A stretch of DNA of 64,000 bases from Sympetrum striolatum. Its lineage: Eukaryota > Arthropoda > Insecta > Odonata > Libellulidae. Below the pieces are notes generated by a model, which saw only the letters and a program-made list of their open reading frames with translations, searched no databases and was not told the origin of the DNA. The stretch spans positions 87,028,254 to 87,092,253 of the forward strand of contig OX388343.1 of the NCBI GenBank assembly GCA_947579665.1, written 5' to 3'. The translations under genes were made by a program, and so were the position numbers. This document shows, piece after piece, positions 33,901 through 45,900 of this stretch (position 1 is its first letter; the number at the start of each line of letters is the position of its first letter).

Positions 33901-36900
33901 AGAATTGACATATATGTATTGTAGTAAGTAGCGGGCATGAATATACTAGCCCCTGTAAAGTAGGCATTTTTCGTTTCCTCAGAACCCCCCATCGGTAAAT
34001 CCTGGCTGCGACACTGTATAGATATGTATATGCCAATAAATACAGTATATATTTTGGTACATTTGTTTATGGGTGAGAGGCCATTCGTGAGAGTCCAAAA
34101 GTCAATAGAATTTAAATATATAATTATATGTATTTTTTCTACTCATTAATTCTCTTGACTATCAATAAATCTCAAGCAAGGTAATTTAATTAATGTGATT
34201 AATTACCTCACATGTATCCCTCTTTCCATCAAGTACTCCGGCACAGAGCATAGTATTCACGATGCCTCTTCTCAGCTTATTTGTGTGTCTTATCTCCACC
34301 TCATAAGTTTTTTGGCACAAAGAGAGCTCAAATACATCCAATCGTACTTTCAGCAAGTTCGTACTGCCATCTTCACCTAAAAAAGAAAAAATAAATCACA
34401 CAAAAGGAAAAACGTTTTAAACAATACTTGGAATAATAAGAAGGAATTCCGGTAATAGAATCCTATTTAGAATTTACTTCTATGCAGTCTGCAGTTCGCT
34501 ACCTCGTGTATAACTTTGGTATCATCAAGGTAATCGATCACTTAATCTAACTTCAAATACCAGGAAAAAAATTGGGTCTGCGTCTGACCAGAAGGTGGAA
34601 GTGAAACTTCTTTGGCCATTCGCGAACACACACGCACACAGGCAGACAGACAGGATATATAAATGATGTATAAGACATTTTCCCTGTTATTCAATCTATT
34701 TATCTTCAATCAGTAGTTTCTTCTATGATCATTCTTTCTACATGGTCATTTTCTCGTTGGTCATAAGAAATCGTAGGTTTTTCCAAGAAATAAGTACGAG
34801 TGTCGTTCGTCCATTATTGTCGATTTCTAAAAAATTATCAAAAGATAATATTTAGTCCAGGATTATAATTTCCTATATAAAAAACAACATATTAGAAATA
34901 TCTAAGAATCTTTAAATCTCAATATTTAGTCTAACCTTTATTATGAGAAATATATTTTATTTATCCCCTGTACATTCCTTCCGCATCTATCTAAGGAAAT
35001 GTTGACTTTTGTGTCGACTAGTCCCTTACATAATGATTTGCTCAAATCAATAAAGAAAACAAAAATAATCCAAATATTTTTATAAGAAGCAGAAGTATTC
35101 ACTGTCCTGTTTGATGAAAAGTGTGCATAGAATTGTTTATACACGGCCACTTGCGTAGCGAGAATCCCGAACTAAGGATTTGTTGATCAAACTAATGTCA
35201 CTTATATAATGATTTGCTCAAATCAATATCAAAAACAAAAATAATCCAAATAAAAGTAACAAATAATCATGAAATGTCACTTCAAAAACAAAAAAAAGTA
35301 CGAATCAAAATGAAAACACAACGACGCAATCCAAAGAACCGGGAGACGAGTCTACTGCCTTCTTCTAACCTCTACTGCGCATGATCACTTTGCGCCATGC
35401 TGACGATAAATCAGTGCAAAAACTTTGGATTACTTATTTACCATGTCCAACTCTTCCCCACCCTGTAGCAATGAGCTCTACTCCTGATGATGTACTTTCT
35501 GTTGGTAGGCAAGCTGGATGGAGTACGTCCAAGTTCAAAGGACGAGGATTTGGAGTCACAGCTGGTCCAATTTCTAAAAGGGCGATGTCGTGGTAGTTGG
35601 CCGGAGGTTTGTACTCAGGATGACGTATTCTTCTCGTTATGGGATGAATCTGCCCGTTTTTACCATCCGTGGCCGTTGTGTTTATTAACAAGAGTGTTCC
35701 TAAGAGAACCCACCTCGCAGGGCCACTGAAAAATGGACACGGTCATGCATGAAATTCTTTTTCCTGAATAGCATGAAAAGCAGTGGTTGATCACTGTTGG
35801 TGAACAACCTTATGCTTAGGAAATATCTGGCAGAACTGAAAGGAAAGATGTAACGTAATCGATTCTCGAACCCTGATGTTCTATATCTAAATCAACGTTA
35901 CACACTCCTTTAATTTTAAGTAACTTAAATTTGAAAAACTCTATTCAGTGATATCATTTTCCTGTCTACAAAATTTTCATTATCATTAACTTGGACAAAC
36001 GTTTTAAGAGAATATATTTAATAACAAAAAAATGGAATTAAAAGTTTAGTAGAAATTATATTCGGAAATAAAAAAAAATAAACATTTAATTTGATTAGGT
36101 ACCAAATAATAATTATCTGCATTATAGTAGTAAAAGGTTCATATACTTACGTTTCCTTTGTACTCAAACAGTGGGCAGCTGTGAGGACAAACTTGTCTGA
36201 GATGAGAGTTCCTCCACAATTCCAAGAAATATCTCTTTCATCGCCATAACCAATTGCAGCCTATCAAATTAATACATTGCATATTAGCTATGTTAATAAT
36301 ATAAAGTAGTTTTTCATGCACATTTACAGGAAATGAATATTGTATTAGTTGTGATAATGAAGTAGATATTCGTTAAAATTTCAGAATTACGCAGTGATCA
36401 AGTCTGATCGCTCTTTTGTGAGAGGACATTCGTTCTTTCAAGGTCATATATGGATGATTGCAGACATGCTCAGAAATATGAATCTCGTATTTATTAAGTA
36501 TTTTAATAATTAAGCAAAATATTCTACTACACCTTAAAGGTGCCTCGTTAGCTGCCTGAGAAATAATAGAAGGTCAAAAGGAAGGAAATAATGTTAAAAA
36601 TTGGTGTAAGGTCGTGCATCTAATTTTTTTAGAAAATGAATAAGCATCTACTAAGAATAGTATGCTGATAGAAAGGAAAAAGAAAATACTGCGAACGAGA
36701 ATAACCCGCGTCTCTTTTTTACTTAGAAACAGAATTATTATTAGATAGATATCACTGCAAGTAGGTGCAAGACCTTGTGAGAGTGATCAAAATTCGTAAA
36801 TACAATATAAAAATAAATTTACATCACACAAATAGTCAAAATTACGTATAATTTCAATGAGATGAGAATTCTTGCAATTAGGGGAGCACACATCTACCTG

Positions 36901-39900
36901 GCATTTCCACTAAAAGGGAGGGAGGAAACCCCTCAGGAAACTTCCCTTAGGCAATAGTCAGAATTATCTGATTTATTCGGATGGACGAGATTTAAAAGTA
37001 AAGAATTCCATCCAATTTCTTAAGTCATGTTTGGATTTATACATTTTAAATGAGATGCAAAGATAATTCTCACCATTCAAATGATCAAACTAAGCCTTTC
37101 AAGTTCTGGAGGCAAATGAATGACGTTGCCTCATTGTTCAATTAAAGTTTTCCCTCACCATTTGGAAACCTTCTCAATCACAATTTTTAAAACATTTTCC
37201 TCATTCGCAGAAGTATATTCTATTGAAAAAGATTGCGTTTCCAAAAAATCATAACTTGTAGGTAAATTGAGAAGATGAGGATTATTTCTGCAATTCATTC
37301 AATAAAGTTTTCCCATACGAACACAAGTTATGCAAAAATGGTGAGGTGCAATTTTATTCAAATCTCGTGTAAGCAACATAGGTAATAATAATTATACTGC
37401 GAAGCATCCATTAAACGGCATGCCTATGTTAGCGCGAGATAGATTGCGTGGAGCAAGATCAATTAACAGGTTAATATATTTCTAATTTTTATCATAAGTC
37501 AACGAGTTAATCACAATAAATTAAATATGTATGAGAGATGAAAACTCACCATATGAGGGAACTCTCCCGGCAGAGCTGGTTCACCACCTGCACCACCAGC
37601 AAAATTGGGACAAGCCTTTACGTACTCCTCGCACCCTGATATCAACAAAATATATATATTTAATTATTATACTCCATACTTTATTATATTCAATACTTCG
37701 TTAGTGTTATTTCAATCTTAATGAATACTCTGTATCCATGAACACTTTCACACGTTGGATGTAATATTTCTCCTTCATTAAGAACATGGTACGAAGAATC
37801 CTTGAAACCGTTACGTAGCTAGACTATCTAACCAAAATATTAGAAATTTCAATCAATGATAACTTACTCGTGCGTACAACAACAAATAATAAAGAATTTT
37901 GTAAAATAAAAACGATCACAGACCACAGTTCATAGCAGTTGATTCTATATACCCATTGTTTCTAAACGGGAAAAAAATTAAACTACCATAATAATTGCAA
38001 TTTATTGTACCCTCGAGTGAACAACAGATAAATTATGTTTCCAATTAGACGAAGGAATAATTACTTGCTAAAAGAAAAGCCTCTTTCATCGCTTCGTCAT
38101 TTTAACGCAGCCGCAGAGCATAGAACCTTTACCGAACTTAAAATCTCTGTGATTTTTTCTAAATTGAAATAATAAATAAATATATTAAAATGAATATTGT
38201 TATAAATAATTTGTGAATTTTAACCGAAATCCAGTGCACATATTCTACTCCGATTTTTTAATAGTATGTATTTTCAACAATCCCTGTGCAGAAAATCGAC
38301 TCTAACTCTACTCTAAATAATCGTAAGTAGCATTCTCTTTCCTCACCACTGTCATCTCATAGTAATTTTTTGTTATTTCGTTATAGTGATGCTTTTGTAA
38401 TTTCCATATTAAATTATTCTTTTAGTTTGTAAAATAAGTAGGTTTGCGCAGATTTTGCACACCCTCCTTCTTTGCGGATGTTTTTCTGCAATAGATCTTT
38501 TTTCCTAAGATATCGTCTTAAGTTTCTATTTTCATCCACTCCTTCTCAAGTTTTCCTTTCTATCTCTATTCACCTACGTACTACTTATGTTCATAATACT
38601 ATTGACGGAAGGTTAAATGGCAGAAGAGACATTTCAGTCTCAATCTCGCCTAAATGATGATCTTATTGAACACGGAGTCCCCTCCTAACACTTACTCTAG
38701 GTAGTATTCTGCATCCTTCAAAGCAGCATAACTCATGTCCAGAATTCAGGAGGAAAATAATATTTCATTTCATTCATATTCCAAAATACTTTCTCTTTAA
38801 TTTTCATCCCCTACGGTAGCAAAGTTTTGACCGCGATGTCCCCCCCCGTTGCCCGCAAGAAGGATTCACAGCCCACGGAGTCCGAAAATGCCAATTTCAA
38901 CTTTACTCTGGAGAAGGTGGAAGAGAGTCTCGCCTTGTTTAGAAGCGAGTTGGATGCGGCAAAAAGCCAATCGCCTGGGTCCTCCTCTATCACGTCGATC
39001 GAGGAAAGATTCACGGCATTCGAAAGGAAAATCCTGAGTGACGTGCAAAGTCTCAGGAGTCGGCTCGAGAAAACAGAGGAAAAAGTGGACGCCTTGGAGC
39101 AATATTCAAGGAGGAATTGCCTGCTCATCCATGGCATTCCTGAAGCCACTCAGGATGACTGCCTGCAACATGCAGTCTCCCTCTTCGGCGACAAGCTGAA
39201 GATCGCCGTCGACCGACAATTTTTAGATAGGGCGCATCGCGTTGGACCCCGCAGAACTCCATCCAAAGAGAGACCACGGCCAATAATTGTTAAATTTGTG
39301 TCGTACCAGGTTCGCCACAAGGTGTGGATGGCGAAAAAAGAATTAAAAGGCTCCGGTATTCTCATCACCGAGTCTTTAACGGCCGCAAGGAACTCGGTTC
39401 TGCAGGCGGCCAGAGACCTGGTGGGTCCGCGCAATGTCTGGACACAGGATGGGATTGTAGTTTTCCTGCGTCCAAACGGGGGAAGGGCTCACATAACGAG
39501 CCTTAAAGATCTTGACGCCGTTCGGAGTGAATTTACTCCTACCATCTCAACTAGGAGCCGACGGCGTTGATAGGTAAGCGGAAGGCGTAAGTTGACGAGA
39601 GAAATAATTCTCATATATTACTAGACAGAGGAATTTATCCCAACACATCTTCGTGTCGAAAGCTATTTTGTGCATCCCACTTCGATTTTCACCCGGATAT
39701 AAGACTTCGCAGAGGAGAGTTACTTTTTGCCGCTGAACTTCAGAGATCTTCTTCTTTCACGCCCCTTGTCAGTTTTCCCCACATCTTACTGTGCCGCATT
39801 CCTTAGTTATCTTATAGTGTAGTGTATAGTCTTTAAATAAGTGCTTAATTTTTCCCTCAGTGTTCCCTATTCTCAGTGCAGGTTTAGTTATTTCCCTCCA

Positions 39901-42900
39901 TATTCCCTTTCTTGGTGTCCATTAGTGTGGTGAAAGTAAAAGTGAATTTTTAGTGAGGATCTATCATTGTGTAAGTGAGTGTGTGTATCATCGTTTTCAT
40001 AACTATTGACACCCCATAACAATAGTGTTTCCTTGTCATATTTCCAATCGGTAGAAATAGCCCTCATTAACCGGTGTTGTTTTTCAGTTTTGTCCGTCTT
40101 AGCAGAGTAGCAGTTTAGTGTTAAGTACAACTAAAGCCCTTACTGTTTATTTATTTTCTGTTTTTCTAGTCATCCCTTTATCGTTTTAGCTGTTTTTAGA
40201 GTTTTTGTTTTGCAAAGGTTAGTTTTTGTATTTTTATCCCCTCGTAAACGTATTGTAGGCATATTTATTCTTATTGCGAATTTTATTTTCGTTATTACTT
40301 AACCGTCGTATTTCCTTGTTGTTTATTAGTAACCGGTCTTTATCGTTCCCATAAGTGATACATTCGTCCTTTCTTTGAGTCTTCTCAAACTTATTTGGTC
40401 AGTTGCGTATTTCGTCTCAGGTCAAACGCAAGTGTTAGTGTCAGCCTAAGTTAACTCGTTTAATTTGTTGCGTGTTCTTATTGTCGTGTCTCAAGCATTT
40501 TTTTTGGGTTCTCAGTTTTTAGTCATTTAAAGTCAATTGTATAATTAGGTAGGATGGCCTCTCCTAGGACTCCCGTTTCCTCTTTCTTGGGAACTGCTTG
40601 TCTCGCGTCCCTTCGGGCCGAGATAGTGGAACTCAGAAAGATGGTTGCGGATCTCAGCTCCAAGGTGGAAAGGTTGGAGGCTTCCTCCTCACGTGTGGAA
40701 TCCAAGGGTAGCACCCCGAAAGCTCGCTGCGCCAAGTTGGCGGCTCGGGATTCCCCGAGTGCGAAAGCCAGCCGAGCGATCGAGGGTGCCCCGAAGGTTT
40801 CATCGAGGGCGGGGATGTCGACGGCCAAGAAACCTGACGAGTGGAAGGTAGTCTCCATTCGGGGGGACCGCGGGGTGGTTTAGATTTTAGATTTAGATTT
40901 AGATTTAGATATATACCCCGCGAGCCGCCAGAGGCGTATGGCAGGGGGTGTAATACACCACCATTATTCATTCCTACCTATTAGCATCTCTAATAGCTTG
41001 GGGAAAAAACGACCAAAAGTAATTATCCGTCCTTGCGATTACTTCCCTATAACACTTCGTCGATGCCTCTCGGAGATCGCGTTCGCTCCTTACTGGCACT
41101 AACATTTCACTTACTTCGTCTATAAATTCTGAACGATTGAACTTTTCGAAAAGTTTCCGTCGATATTCAGATCTTCTCATCTGTAGTGAATTCCAACTGA
41201 GGGACTCTATCATTGCCGTAACGCTGCTATCAAACCTGAAATCCCCGCAAACGAATCGGGCTGCTCTACGCTGGACCATCTCTAAATCTGAGACTAAACC
41301 TACTTCGTGTGGGTCCCAAACCGCACAGCAGTATTCAAGACTCGGACGAATAAGAGAAAAGTAAGCTATTTCTTTGACTCTCGATGAGCATCCTCTCAAC
41401 GTTCTACCAGTTAATCTTTGCATTCTATTCGCTTTTCCTATCGCATCTCGAATATGTTCTTTAAAAGATAAGTTACTGCTAAACGTGACTCCTAGGTATT
41501 TGTTGTCGTGAACTAACTCTAATGGATGACCTGAGATTTGGTACTGCGCGGGAATTATGCTTGTGGAGCGCGTAAAACTCATGGCAACGCATTTATTTAT
41601 ATTTAAATCCAGCTGCCAATCTTTACACCATCCTGATATTACGTCCAGGTCGTCTTGAAGCACATTACAATCGTTTTCTGTCAAAATCTCTCTGTATATC
41701 AGGGTATCATCGGCAAATAATCTAACCTTACTCTTTACGTTATCTACGAGGTCGTTAATGTAAATTAGAAATAAGATTGGACCAAGAACACTTCCCTGTG
41801 GAACTCCTGATGAGATACTTATTTCTTCGGATAAAACTCCATCTAACGCAACTCGCTGAGATCTGTTTTCTAGAAAAGATTTGGTCCATCTGATAACTTT
41901 TTCGTCGATCGCGTAGGCACTCAGCTTTTGGATAAGCTTTTCGTGAGAAACTGTGTCGAAAGCTTTCCTGAAATCTAGGAAAACTGCGTCTGATCTAACA
42001 CCGCCGTCTGCTGCTTTAGATACGTCATTCATAAAAAGCGCTAACTGGGTCTCACAAGACCTACCTTTACGGAATCCGTGCTGGCTCTGACTGATTGCTC
42101 CCTTTTCGGAAAGAAAGCGCATGATAGAGCTCGCTATAATATGCTCCATTATTTTGCAAAAAATTGAAGTTAATGAAATAGGCCTATAATCATCTGGTTT
42201 TGACGCGCGCCCTTTCTTAGGCACCGGAGTGACATTAGCTTTTTTCCACGACATTGGGACGGTTCCCTCATACAATGATTTCTGATAGAAAATCTGTAGA
42301 AGCGGAGCAATTTCATCAGCTAAAGTTTTTATTACAACAGCGGGAATACCTTCGGGTCCTGGCGCCTTTTTCCTATCAATATCTCGCAATAATTTTCCAA
42401 TTCCATCAACCGATATCTCGATGGGACACATCTCTGAATCAATGCGCGAGGTAAAATCCTTAACTTGACCATTGTCTACAGTGAAGCATTTCTGGTAGTG
42501 CCTGTTAAGTAAGTTAGCTTTATCTTCTGATTTATTTACGGTAATTCCCTCTGCGCTTATGAGGCTAGGCACAGAAAACTGACCTCCACGGTTCTCACGC
42601 ACGTATGACCAAAATTCTTTCTGATCGCCACCTAATGATTCTAATAGGGTTCGAGATCTATATTCCTGGTATTCTTTTCGCGCTTCTTCCTTAACTAACT
42701 TTCGCACTTCTCTATAGTTTTGTTCTTCGAGCTCATGGTTCTTTCCGCATGCTTTGAGTTTTCTCCATCGCGAGTGAATGACTCTTTGCTTCCTATGTAA
42801 TGCTCGTAATTTAGGTTTCGTCCACCGTGGCTCTTTACGCTCACGCACGCTCTTAGTAGGAACAAATTTAATTAAACCCTCTTTGATTATCCGAAGAAAC

Positions 42901-45900
42901 TCTATCCAACTATCATTTACTGTATTTGCACCCAAGAAGCGGAAAAAATCATCCTTGCACTCGTTAATATAAACCCTAAACTCCGAAAAATTAGCTTTGC
43001 GAATTACATATACTTGCCTCGGTGGCTTAAGAGATTTAACCACTACTGCTTTCATCTCCGCCATTATGACATCATGGTCTGAAATACCGTCAACTATATC
43101 TAGATTAGCTATCAATTGTGGGTGGGTGGTGGCTAGTAAATCTAGGATGTTACCTTCACCCGCACGAGTCGTTCGAGTCTTCGTCATGTTTACCTGTTCT
43201 ATCGCATGCAACGAGAAAGTATCGATTAATTTTTGAGAAACTTTTCTCTCTCTACTAGAGTTGGAGCATGTTAAATTCCGCCAATTAATATGTGGTAGGT
43301 TAAAATCTCCTCCTACAACTATGATGGGATCTTTTACTTTTTCACCGATTATCTGTAACGTCCCGGATAAATCGTCAATACAATCAATTTCGCCATCGGG
43401 AGGACGATACAATGAACAAACATAAATCTTACTACCGTTAGGTCTTAAAATCGAGCACCACATCATTTCGCTCCTGCTATTTTCTACAAACTCATCTCGC
43501 TGACTAATCAAATGGTTCTTTACAGCGATAAAAACTCCACCGCCTACTCTACCCTGTCTATCTTTGCGATATATCACATAATCTGGAGGAAATATCTCGC
43601 TTGAATTAATGTCTTCGCTTAACCAACTCTCAGATCCTAGTATGATATCCGCGCAAGTGCTCCTTGTAAGGTTAAGAAATTCCACCTGCTTATTACGTAT
43701 GCTTCTGCAATTCACGACTATTATTTTTAGATCTCTGAGTTCGCGCTTTAAAGTCGGATTTCTGTTTGGAATAACCGTAACGATTTTTGAATTGAATTTC
43801 TCTTTATTGTCAATGCTACTGTTTCTATTTCGGGGACTAAGATCATGCGTTTCTACTTGCCTATTTACGTGGGTGTTATCTATAATTCCTACCGCTGAAT
43901 GTACTTTCTTAATATTATTATTTCCCCTTAGATTTAAATTTTTCTCTCGCAAATCTATCTGCGTTATATCGCTCTCATTTAAACCGGAAGAATTGGACTC
44001 TAAAACTACCTGGGGTGGCGAACTCTGATAATAGTCTAACCTAAAAAAACCCTATTTACCTCATAAATCCTACATGCCACCAGCTCCGCCGCCCGGGCAG
44101 TATAATGAACGCCAGAACGATTAAGAGGTAGCCGACATGAATCAAGAACCGGCCTCAAATCGACGAACCCGACCCCGTTGCTCCTACAGAAGTCCCGCAG
44201 TCTTTGGTTCAGGCCGACAACGCGACTCCAAACCTCAGAACCACGGTCCGACCGCGGAACTATGCTGCAAAATGACAGCGACACACGGACACCCGACTCA
44301 CTCTCGACTCGGGAAGCCTCGGCGATCAGGTCCTTAAAAGAACCTAGAATCTCCTCGGACCCGAATCTCGAGGCGTCGTTGGTGCCCGCGTGCACCACCA
44401 CTCGCAACACGGAGCAGTTCGAAGACGATACCGACGTTCTTAGTTCCTCCGTCACCTTCGGCACCGTACCTCCCGGTAAACACCTGGAGAACACCCGCTC
44501 ACACACTCCCTCCCGGCGGGCCCTTGCACGTAATGGATCCATTATCCGCCGGACATTAGAACTTCCTATTACTAAAACCCCCCGACCCCCTTCGGGCTCA
44601 GCCACCTCCGGGGTTACGGGGATGGCAGCAGGTGCAATGTCCTCCGACAACACAGAAAAACGATTGCTCACAGGAAGAACATCAGCCGAAGCTTCTGCAA
44701 CTCAGTGCAACTGGGAAATCAGTGAAAGATACAGAAAAGGGTATAGCAACGGATGACCTCCTAGGGAGAGAAGGGACGAAAATAGAAGCATATGGGTTCA
44801 GCGAATAGTTATTGGAATGCATCCTTCTAAGAAAATGAGAAGGACTAAAGTGAGGTCTAAAAGGTGAAGAGTTAACTGCTATGATGTTAGTACGATTCGG
44901 ATAATATAATTTGACCTTATATTTGTGTTAAAGTCCACTTTAAAGTTTATTCAGTCAATTTTCACAGGGTTCTTATTTAGATTTAGATTTAGATTTAGAT
45001 ATATACCCCGCGAGCCGCCAGAGGCGTATGGCAGGGGGTGTAATACACCACCATTATTCATTCCTACCTATTAGAATCTCTAATAGCTTGGGGAAAAAAC
45101 GACCAAAAGTAATTATCCGTCCTTGCGATTACTTCCCTATAACGCTTCGTCGATGCCTCTCGGAGAAAACTAGAGTGTCCTCTCATTCTTTCAAGAGAAA
45201 ATGCCTTGATTACCTTCAGCTAGATAGACTTCCGAATTAAAAAGCCACACTACTCCTTTCCTTCAATATGCATTCACTGAATCACCTTATGTTAAGCTAC
45301 AGCGAGCTCAGAATGCAGCTGTGAGATTTATTTTTAATTTAAGAAAGTACGACCATATATCTGAATCATACCATAAATTAGGCTTGTTAAAGTTAGATTC
45401 TCGTAGAAAGCTACACATTCTTTGTTCATTCTACAACATTCTACACACACATACTCCCGAATACATCGCAAACGAATTTGTAAGTTTAGATTCAGTACAT
45501 AACCGTAACATACGAGGATGCAAAAATCTACTTATCCCTCACCACCGAACTGAAACATTTCACAACTCTTATATTGTAACTGCAAGCAAGCTATGGAATT
45601 CTCTTCCGGCTAATATCAAGCTCTCTGTGTCCTCTCATTCTTTCAAGAGAAAGTGCCTTGATTACCTTCAGCTAGATAGACTTCCGAATTAAAAAGCCAC
45701 ACTACTCCTTTCCTTCAATATGCATTCACTGAATCACCTTATGTTACTCCTCTATCCTTGCTTAAATCTTTCATATAAATGCCCTGACACGAAATGCAGC
45801 AATGCAATCAGCAATGAAAAGAAATCTCCTCTATCCCATACACGCTCAACTGATGTTGCTGCTGCTCTTCCTCTCAACGCATTAGATGCTTTCTTTGTCT

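Larger units (their letters stand above)
40880..44756 (-). mobile_element. LINE-A, near full-length non-LTR retrotransposon
   Basis: Read on the minus strand, it has ORF1 (SGNH fold), an 83-base gap, ORF2 (endonuclease plus RT), a short 3' UTR with cacccctgccatacgcctc, and a 3' tail of AAATCT-type hexamers at 40880-40912. ORF2 is intact and ORF1 is open. An ORF1 with an SGNH/esterase-like domain is known from CR1/L2-type lineages. The 5' end near 44756 is not certain and may be truncated. Confidence 0.88.

Noticed and set aside
38849..39149. Alternative frames within LINE-B ORF1
   Set aside because: They are out-of-frame shadows of the intact 247-residue ORF1.
44137..44756. Plus-strand open frames opposite LINE-A ORF1
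   Set aside because: They overlap a recognised minus-strand ORF and have no domain of their own.
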